The position numbers and the translations under genes are program-made. A model generated the notes under the pieces. It saw only the letters and a program-made list of their open reading frames with translations, was not told the origin of the DNA and did no database searches. Positions 6,402 to 12,186 of a stretch of DNA of 12,186 nucleotides are shown piece after piece. Numbering within the stretch: position 1 is the first letter of the stretch; every line of letters begins with the position of its first letter. Origin of the DNA: Verrucomicrobiota bacterium (GTDB lineage Bacteria > Verrucomicrobiota > Verrucomicrobiia > Limisphaerales > UBA11358); contig JAJPKI010000265.1 of the NCBI GenBank assembly GCA_021323835.1, positions 1 to 12,186 of the forward strand, read 5' to 3'.

Positions 6402-9400
6402 GTGGAACGACCCATTCCAAAAATGTTTCCCGCTCCCGGCGAACGCATCCTGCGCTTCGCCGGCGATAAAATCCGTTTTGAAATTAAAAACGGAAATTCC
6501 GGAAAGGAAAATTTCCGCGCCTTTCTCCGCACGAATTTAGGCCGCGCCGCCGCACGCCGAAAAGAAATCATTTCCGCCCACGCCGGACACGTCGCTGCCG
6601 CCGGAATTTCCTGGCGCGATTTGCCGATGCAAAAAAACGGCGACGTTTGGGAAATCGAAATCTCGCTCGCCGAAGCCGGCTATTTCAAAGCCAAGCCCTA
6701 TTTGCTTGATGAAAAAAAATGGCAACACTGGCCAGACGGTTCTGACATCGGCATTTCCGTTCATCCCAATTTTGCTCGGACGGCCAACACTATTTACTGC
6801 GCGTTCACACGACTGTTCGGCGCAACAAAAAATCTGGCTTCAACTGCTGATGCGCAATTGGAAGCGCAGCTCAAATCGCTCGACGAAAAAAATTTCACCG
6901 TCATTCCGCCATCCGGAACTTTTCGCGATTTGAAAAAGCAATTGCCGCATATAATCCAAAAACTCGGCTGCCGCATTTTGCATCTGTTGCCGGTTCACCC
7001 GACACCGACGACTTACGCGCGCTTTGGTCGTTTCGGGAGTCCTTATGCCGCCCTTGACATGACTGCGGTTGACCCCGCGCTCGTCGAGTTCGACAAACGC
7101 ACCACCGGCGTTGACCAATTTTGCGAACTTACTTACGCTGCGCATTCGCTCGGCGCGCGCGTTTTTCTCGACATCATCATTAACCACACCGGCTGGGGTT
7201 CTCGTTTGCAGGAAAATTCACCGGAATTTTTCCTGAAAAAATCCGATGGCGAGTTTGAATCGCCCGGCGCGTGGGGAACGGTGTGGGAAGATTTGGTCGA
7301 ACTCAAACAGGATTCCGTTTTGCTCTGGGACAAAATTGCCAACGCGCTTCTCATCTGGTGTCGCCGCGGCGTGGACGGTTTTCGCTGCGATGCCGGCTAC
7401 AAAATTCCCGTCGCCGCGTGGCAATACATTATCGCCCGCGTGCAAGACGAATTTCCTGAAACAATTTTTTTGCTCGAAGGACTCGGCGGCTCATGGGAAG
7501 CGACTGAAAATCTTTTGACCGAAGGCGGAATGCAATGGGCGTATTCCGAATTGTTCCAAAATTATTCCGGCAAAGATGTGGCGTGGTATCTCGATTATGC
7601 CAATTCGCAAAGTTCACGCGTTGGCAGCTACGTTCACTATTCCGAAACGCATGACAACAATCGCCTCGCCGAAAAAGGCCGCGCATGGTCGCTGTTGCGA
7701 AATCGTCTATGCGCGCTGACGAGTCCAAACGGCGGATTTGGGTTCACCTGCGGCGTTGAATGGCTCGCGGCGGAAAAAATAAAAGTCCACGGTTGCAATG
7801 GATTGAATTGGGATTCTGCTGACAACATCGTTCCCGAACTCGCGCAACTCAATGAACGTATTTCCAATCATCCATGTTTTTTCGACGGCGCAAAACTCAC
7901 GCGCTTAAGCGCGTCGGATTCGCCGATTTACGCATTGCTTCGCGAATCCGCGGAAGGAAAAGATTCCGTTTTGATTTTGGCAAATTGTGACGTTGAAAAA
8001 GAAAATTCTGTCACGCTTTCCGGATTCAAAATTCAAAATTCTAAATTCAAAATTGATTTATTAGGCCAGCCGCTTCCAAAAATTTCCGCCGCCAAAGGTG
8101 AAATCAGTTTCACACTCGCGCCCGGCGCAGTTCATTGCCTTGCGCAAACGGAAAAACCAACCGGTTTGAGCGGCGAAAACTATCGTCGCGCCCGCGCGCA
8201 AGCGGCGTTTGCGATTCAGGCGTTGAACCAAATTCTGCTCGCCGAAAATTTTTCCGATTTCGACTGGCAATTTCTCGCGCAACAAATCGAAACATCGCCG
8301 CGAGATTTTTTGACGGCGGCAAGTCAATTGCGGGAAGGACGGTGTGTCGCCGTCCCTAAATTTTCCGCGCTCATCCAAAAAACTGCGCGCGGAGAAATTT
8401 TTCCAAATGTCGTCACCTGGACTTTAATTGACGCGCGCCGCGTCACGCTGATTCCGGCAAATCATTGGCTGCTTATCGAAGATTCAGTGCCGTTCCGGGC
8501 GGAATTGAAAACGGAAAATTCGATTTCAATCCACGTTCAAGCGATACCTTCCGGCAAAAATTTCATTGCCGCTTTTGCGCCGCGAGAAGTTTCCGCCGAA
8601 GCTGAATTGCATTTAGAACGTTACGCGGCAACATCGCAAAAAATATTTGCAGCAATTCAATTTCTTTCGCCCAATCCGCAATCCGCAATCCGCAATCCGC
8701 AACCAAATGATTTGGTTTTGCTGACCAACGGCATCGGCGGCATGGCGCGTATTTGCGTTGACCTTGGCCGCGTCAATTCAAAATACGATTGCATACTCGG
8801 AGCAAATTTAAACCCGAATTTTCCTGTCGACCGCCACATTTTTGTAAAACGAATGCGAGCATGGGTGAACGCGGATGGATTTCTTTCGCCGCTCGATTTC
8901 AAAAATCTCGTTACATTCAAAAATGAATCCGGCGCGATTTGGAATTTTATCGCGAATGCCGGCGACGGGCGCACGGTGGAAATCGAATTGCGCGCGGAAA
9001 TGCTCGAAGGAAAAAATACCGTCGTTTTTCAGTTCAGCCGCCCGACCGAAAAATCCGCGCACGGAAAACAATTGCCTGCTGATGCGGATGTTCGTTTGAC
9101 AATTCGTTTCGACATCGAAGACCGGAATTTTCATCAGGAAACCAAGCGCAACAACGGCGCGGATTTCCATTTCAATTCCAATTGCCGCGAATTGAAAAAT
9201 AAAATCGGATTTGAATTTGTCCCGGCGGCTGACCGGCAATTAAAGATTTTTTCGGATGCCGGTGAATTTCATCTCGAACCGGAATGGTCTGAAAATATTC
9301 CGCATCCCATTGAAGCGACGCGCGGCCAAACTGCCAGCGGCGACGCTTACAGTCCGGGCTGGTTCGAAATTCCACTGGCAAAAGGCGCGAGCACAACCCT

Positions 9401-10691
9401 CGCAGCCACCGCGGAATTGGAAAAATTTTCTGCCGATGAAATTTTTAACTTGAAACCGGAAGCCATCGCTTCTTCCGACAGATTTGGCAACAAACTTTTG
9501 CGGGCGGCAAAACAATTTGTCGTTCGTCGCGACAACGGCAAAACTGTCATCGCCGGTTATCCGTGGTTTTTGGATTGGGGACGCGACTCGCTGATTTGTG
9601 CACGCGGATTGCTCGCGGCGGGAATGATTGACGAAGTGAAATCGCTTTTGCTCACGTTCGCGAAATATGAAAGAGACGGAACGCTGCCGAACACGATTCA
9701 CGGCAACGACGTTTCCAACCGCGACACGAGCGACGCACCGTTGTGGTTTGCGATTGTCTGTGAAGATTTGGCTGACGAAAAATTCTATTCTGCCAAAGTT
9801 TCCAGCGAGCGGACGATTTGCGATGTCTTGAAAAGCATCGCGGAAAATTATTTGCGCGGCACGTCGAACGGCATTTGCATGGATTCCGATTCGGCGTTGA
9901 TTTGGAGTCCGGCGCATTTCACGTGGATGGACACGAATTATCCGGCGGCAACGCCACGGGAAGGTTATCCTGTCGAGATTCAAGTTTTGTGGATTCGATT
10001 GCTGCAACAGTTGGAAAAATCCTCGCCGGATGGGCCGACGAAATGGCGTGAACTTGCAAATCGAGCGACTGCGTCATTTGAAAAATTATTTTGGCTCGAG
10101 GAACAAGGTTGGTTCGCCGACGTTTTGCTTGCGAAAAAAAATGTCGCCGCGCGCAACGCAATTGCCGGCGATACGCTGCGCAGCAATTGCCTTTTCGCAA
10201 TCAGTCTCGGTTTAATTTCCGGCGAACGCGCGAAACATTGCGTTACTGCCGCACAAAAATTTTTAGTCGTGCCCGGCGCATTGCGCTCGCTGGCGCCGTT
10301 GCGGGTTTCAATTCCCTTCGCCGTTTATGGAAATGACGGGCGACTTTTGAACAATCCAGCCGAACCGTATTGGCCGCGCTACTTAGGCGACGAAGACACG
10401 AGCCGCAAGCCGTCGTATCACAACGGCACGGCGTGGGTCTGGACATTTCCAAATTTCTGCGAAGCCCTTGTTCGCGCATGGGATTTTTCACCGGAAGCGA
10501 TTGCAACGGCAAAAAGTTATTTGAGCAGCGCGGAAAAATTATTGAACGAGGGTTGCCTCGGCCAATTGCCGGAAATTCTGGACGGCGATGCGCCGCACGC
10601 GCAACGCGGTTGCGATGCGCAGGCATGGAGCGCGACGGAATTTTTGCGCGTATGGAAATGGTTGAATTCGCAAAATTCACAGGCAAAATGA
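6402..10691 (+). CDS. Bifunctional glycogen debranching enzyme (GH13 alpha-amylase domain plus GH133 amylo-alpha-1,6-glucosidase domain)
   Basis: At 1429 residues this resembles the two-activity architecture of eukaryotic debranching enzyme. Family knowledge: the GH13 part moves short glucan chains and the C-terminal GDE_C/GH133 part hydrolyses the remaining alpha-1,6 glucose. An N-terminal beta domain covers about 10-130. The GH13 barrel (about 175-500) keeps all hallmarks: region I DIIINH (257-262), region II GFRCD with probable nucleophile D330, region III E359 in LLEGLGG, and region IV HD 417-418. A beta domain follows (to about 585), then a helical/central region (590-1000) with GGMARICVDLGR (779-790). 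The GH133 (alpha/alpha) domain spans about 1022-1422: PWFLDWGRDS (1054-1063), NGTAWVW (1341-1347), PEILDG (1390-1395) and GCDAQAWS (1403-1410). The start is GTG; ATG at 6423 (residue 8) is an alternative, and neither has a ribosome binding site. Two heptamer-repeat tracts are embedded in frame. Which glucan it acts on is inferred, not shown. Confidence 0.9.
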   Translation: MERPIPKMFPAPGERILRFAGDKIRFEIKNGNSGKENFRAFLRTNLGRAAARRKEIISAHAGHVAAAGISWRDLPMQKNGDVWEIEISLAEAGYFKAKPYLLDEKKWQHWPDGSDIGISVHPNFARTANTIYCAFTRLFGATKNLASTADAQLEAQLKSLDEKNFTVIPPSGTFRDLKKQLPHIIQKLGCRILHLLPVHPTPTTYARFGRFGSPYAALDMTAVDPALVEFDKRTTGVDQFCELTYAAHSLGARVFLDIIINHTGWGSRLQENSPEFFLKKSDGEFESPGAWGTVWEDLVELKQDSVLLWDKIANALLIWCRRGVDGFRCDAGYKIPVAAWQYIIARVQDEFPETIFLLEGLGGSWEATENLLTEGGMQWAYSELFQNYSGKDVAWYLDYANSQSSRVGSYVHYSETHDNNRLAEKGRAWSLLRNRLCALTSPNGGFGFTCGVEWLAAEKIKVHGCNGLNWDSADNIVPELAQLNERISNHPCFFDGAKLTRLSASDSPIYALLRESAEGKDSVLILANCDVEKENSVTLSGFKIQNSKFKIDLLGQPLPKISAAKGEISFTLAPGAVHCLAQTEKPTGLSGENYRRARAQAAFAIQALNQILLAENFSDFDWQFLAQQIETSPRDFLTAASQLREGRCVAVPKFSALIQKTARGEIFPNVVTWTLIDARRVTLIPANHWLLIEDSVPFRAELKTENSISIHVQAIPSGKNFIAAFAPREVSAEAELHLERYAATSQKIFAAIQFLSPNPQSAIRNPQPNDLVLLTNGIGGMARICVDLGRVNSKYDCILGANLNPNFPVDRHIFVKRMRAWVNADGFLSPLDFKNLVTFKNESGAIWNFIANAGDGRTVEIELRAEMLEGKNTVVFQFSRPTEKSAHGKQLPADADVRLTIRFDIEDRNFHQETKRNNGADFHFNSNCRELKNKIGFEFVPAADRQLKIFSDAGEFHLEPEWSENIPHPIEATRGQTASGDAYSPGWFEIPLAKGASTTLAATAELEKFSADEIFNLKPEAIASSDRFGNKLLRAAKQFVVRRDNGKTVIAGYPWFLDWGRDSLICARGLLAAGMIDEVKSLLLTFAKYERDGTLPNTIHGNDVSNRDTSDAPLWFAIVCEDLADEKFYSAKVSSERTICDVLKSIAENYLRGTSNGICMDSDSALIWSPAHFTWMDTNYPAATPREGYPVEIQVLWIRLLQQLEKSSPDGPTKWRELANRATASFEKLFWLEEQGWFADVLLAKKNVAARNAIAGDTLRSNCLFAISLGLISGERAKHCVTAAQKFLVVPGALRSLAPLRVSIPFAVYGNDGRLLNNPAEPYWPRYLGDEDTSRKPSYHNGTAWVWTFPNFCEALVRAWDFSPEAIATAKSYLSSAEKLLNEGCLGQLPEILDGDAPHAQRGCDAQAWSATEFLRVWKWLNSQNSQAK
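8024..8058 (+). repeat. Degenerate heptamer repeat (ATTCAAA type) inside the debranching-enzyme gene
   Basis: The 7-base units are ATTCAAA, ATTCAAA, ATTCTAA, ATTCAAA, ATTGATT. They are translated as the lysine/asparagine-rich FKIQNSKFKID at residues 542-552, in the beta domain after the GH13 barrel. The AT-rich tract stands out from the surrounding codon use. Confidence 0.75.
8673..8700 (+). repeat. Perfect heptamer repeat (AATCCGC, four copies) inside the debranching-enzyme gene
   Basis: Four exact tandem copies of AATCCGC occupy 8673-8700. Seven-base units pass through all three phases, giving the peptide NPQSAIRNPQ (residues 758-767) in which NPQ returns after seven residues. It lies in the central region, just before the segment beginning with NDLVLLTNGIGG (769-780). 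Confidence 0.9.
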
Positions 10692-10695
10692 AGCC

Positions 10696-11181
10696 GTGAA
10701 TTTCCGCGACAAAATCATTCCTTTTGAAAAATTGCCGGATTGGCGAAAACAATTTCGCGTCAGCGGGAAAAAACTTGTCGTTACGAATGGCGTCTTCGAC
10801 ATTTTGCATCTTGGCCACGTAACCTATCTCGAAACCGCGCGAAATTTTGGCGACGCGCTTTTAGTTGGAATGAATGGCGACGCAGCGGTTCGCGAATTGA
10901 AAGGCCCGACCCGTCCGGTGAATTCTGAAAACGACCGCGCGGGAATTTTGGCCGCATTGGAAAGTATTTCCGCCGTTTGCATTGTCGCGGAAAAGACGAT
11001 GACGAGATTTCTCGCCGCCGCGCAGCCGGACATTTACGTCAAAGGCGGCGATTACACTTTGGAGACTTTGAATCAGGACGAGCGGCGCGCGGTTGAGTCG
11101 GCAGGTGGAAAAATTAAAATTATTCCATTCGTGCCGGGAAAATCCACGACGGCGCTGCTGGAAAAAATTTCGCGACTGTAA
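10696..11181 (+). CDS. rfaE2: D-glycero-beta-D-manno-heptose 1-phosphate adenylyltransferase (HldE C-domain type)
   Basis: This 161-residue nucleotidyltransferase would convert heptose 1-phosphate and ATP to ADP-heptose, the activated donor for LPS inner core. The cytidylyltransferase-like motif NGVFDILHLGH is at 31-41, with HxGH at 38-41. Family signatures follow: VGMNGDAAVRELKGPTRPVN (57-76), DIYVKGGDY (112-120) and the C-terminal PGKSTTALLEKI (147-158). It corresponds to the second half of the fused E. coli HldE; no kinase domain is fused to it or found in this window, so the kinase should be encoded elsewhere. The GTG start is four bases after the debranching-enzyme stop and lacks a Shine-Dalgarno site, so the two genes are probably co-transcribed and coupled. 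The following GT9 gene fits use of its product. Confidence 0.92.
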   Translation: MNFRDKIIPFEKLPDWRKQFRVSGKKLVVTNGVFDILHLGHVTYLETARNFGDALLVGMNGDAAVRELKGPTRPVNSENDRAGILAALESISAVCIVAEKTMTRFLAAAQPDIYVKGGDYTLETLNQDERRAVESAGGKIKIIPFVPGKSTTALLEKISRL

Positions 11182-11190
11182 ATCAAAATG

Positions 11191-11266
11191 AATAGCCGCG
11201 AAGGAACACAGAAAACGCAAAACGAAATTTCGTTCTTGTGCTCTTTGCGTTCTTTTGCGGCCAATT
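11191..11266 (+). repeat. Large imperfect inverted repeat between the heptose gene and the GT9 gene
   Basis: Two arms (about 11191-11227 and 11228-11266) are imperfect reverse complements around a perfect 14-base core, AACGAAATTTCGTT (11221-11234). The outer ends pair as AAT-GCCGC (left) with GCGGC-ATT (right). With one-base bulges the + strand RNA could form a stem of more than 30 pairs, counting G-U pairs and about five mismatches. The arms resemble the sequence style of dispersed GCCGC-AAAGAACGCA type repeats in environmental bacterial genomes. It ends four bases before the GT9 ATG. It could be a small MITE-like element or a transcript-processing or attenuation hairpin; there is no U-run, so it is not a standard terminator. 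Confidence 0.75.
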
Positions 11267-11269
11267 GAA

Positions 11270-12186
11270 ATGAAAATTTTGGTCATCGCCATGGCCGGAA
11301 TCGGCGACGCGCTGATTGCCACGCCGTTCATCCGTGAATTGCGAGAAAATTTTCCCGACGCGACGATTGACGCGGCGGTGATGTGGCCGGGCGCAAACGA
11401 TTTGCTGGCGCACAACTCAAACGTTAATTGCGTCTTCCAAAAAAACATGCTGATGTGCGGGCGCGCGCAGACGCTGCAATTTTTGTGGTCGTTGAGAAAA
11501 AACCGTTACGACATTTCCATCAACACGCATCCGCAAAGCCGGATTCATTATCGGATTGCCGCATTTTTGATTGGCGCAAAAGCGCGCATCAGCCATGAAT
11601 ATGAAAACTTCCATTGGCTCGACCGCAAACTTGTCACGGCGACGTTGCCGCAGGATTATTCGCGACATTCAATTGAAAATAATTTTGACGTGTTGCCGAT
11701 GATTGGCGCGAAGAAAAAGCTCGCGGCGCATCAAATGGAATTTTTCACCGAGCCGGGCGACGAGCAATTCGCCGAAGAATTTCTCGCAAAAAATAAATTA
11801 ATCGGCAAAAAAATTCTTGGCATTCACGTTGGCTCCGGCGGCACGAAAAATTTGCCGCTCAAACGGTGGCCGTTGAAAAATTACGCCGGGCTGGTTCGCA
11901 AATTGAATAAAGAACGACCGGACATTCACGTTTTACTTTTCGGCGGCCCGGAAGAAGCGCGCGACCATCAAATTGTTTTGGCGCAAAGCAATTGCGATTT
12001 GACCCTCGAAGCGAAAACGCAAAATCTTCGGCAAACGGCGGCGTTGATGAAACGTTGCGGCGCCTTTTTGAGCGTGGACACAGCATTGATGCACATTGCC
12101 GCCGCCATCAAAGTTCAAAATCAAATTGTTATTGAAGCGCCGACGCTGAACGCGACGAATTTGCCTTACGGAAATGAATTTTTGCT
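11270..12186 (+). CDS. Glycosyltransferase family 9 (heptosyltransferase-like), 3' end missing
   Basis: The frame is open from ATG 11270 to the window end (305 codons), so the C-terminus is missing. GT9 enzymes are GT-B-fold transferases that add heptose from ADP-heptose to LPS core at the cytoplasmic face of the inner membrane. The N-terminal motif MKILVIAMAGIGDALIATPF (1-20) with RELRENFP (22-29) is the standard GT9 opening, although the first glycine-rich turn reads MAGIGD where many have xxxGD. The donor-domain opening is ILGIHVGSGGTKNLPLKRWP (182-201), and SVDTALMHIAAAI (268-280) is the conserved D-[TS]-x-x-x-H-x-A segment of the donor site. The preceding gene makes ADP-heptose, which supports heptose as the sugar, but other GT9 donors are possible. 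No Shine-Dalgarno site; a long inverted repeat ends directly before the start. Confidence 0.88.
   Translation, partial: MKILVIAMAGIGDALIATPFIRELRENFPDATIDAAVMWPGANDLLAHNSNVNCVFQKNMLMCGRAQTLQFLWSLRKNRYDISINTHPQSRIHYRIAAFLIGAKARISHEYENFHWLDRKLVTATLPQDYSRHSIENNFDVLPMIGAKKKLAAHQMEFFTEPGDEQFAEEFLAKNKLIGKKILGIHVGSGGTKNLPLKRWPLKNYAGLVRKLNKERPDIHVLLFGGPEEARDHQIVLAQSNCDLTLEAKTQNLRQTAALMKRCGAFLSVDTALMHIAAAIKVQNQIVIEAPTLNATNLPYGNEFL

Noticed and set aside
8673..8700. CRISPR-like or phage attachment repeat
   Set aside because: The units are seven bases in direct contact with no spacers, inside an intact reading frame; a simple tandem repeat explains it.
9240..10007. Long antisense open frame (255 codons, - strand) within the debranching-enzyme gene
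   Set aside because: It lies opposite conserved GH133 coding sequence, gives an arginine-rich composition typical of a shadow frame and matches no family I know.
11191..11266. Rho-independent terminator after the heptose gene
   Set aside because: The stem has an AT-rich core with essentially no loop and is followed by CCAATTG-like sequence, not a T-run.

Overview
The window looks like a chromosomal segment from a Gram-negative bacterium, most likely a verrucomicrobium of the Pedosphaera/Limisphaerales kind. I infer this from gene content and style: a type IV pilus/type II secretion ATPase, a lone heptose-phosphate adenylyltransferase with a heptosyltransferase-like GT9 enzyme (implying LPS), a large two-domain glycogen debranching enzyme, almost no Shine-Dalgarno sites, and several GTG starts. 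This placement rests on recognition, not on a search. No rRNA, tRNA, CRISPR array, insertion sequence or prophage gene was seen. Coding density is very high; the longest gap is the divergent intergenic region of 128 bases at 6274-6401.

Layout. (1) 1-2630, + strand: the last codons of a gene resembling the NfeD C-terminus, an arsenate-reductase-type low-molecular-weight phosphatase (59-499), a stomatin/slipin (531-1304), a three-helix membrane TPR protein (1309-2337) and a small FmdB-type zinc-ribbon protein (2394-2630). The first four are tightly packed and probably co-transcribed. (2) 2690-3679, +: a secreted proline-rich protein of unknown function. (3) 3681-6273, - strand: a two-gene unit of a TPR plus MshEN-like protein followed by a PilB/GspE ATPase. 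Its 3' end meets the secreted-protein gene with one base between them. (4) 6402-12186, +: a bifunctional debranching enzyme (GH13 plus GH133), the heptose adenylyltransferase, and a GT9 glycosyltransferase cut off by the window end.

How the genes work together. The slipin group is probably a membrane-microdomain module with a redox-type phosphatase placed inside it. The PilB pair probably powers pilus assembly or secretion, with the TPR/MshEN protein as a possible regulator of the motor. The last operon joins glycogen breakdown to LPS-core sugar activation and transfer.

The structure least explained by genes is a set of degenerate period-7 repeats. One lies before the debranching enzyme and two lie inside its reading frame near domain borders. 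A large imperfect inverted repeat also sits just before the GT9 start codon. I did not find an obvious new defence or mobile system; the best leads are the phosphatase inside the slipin operon, the TPR/MshEN partner of PilB, and the repeats.
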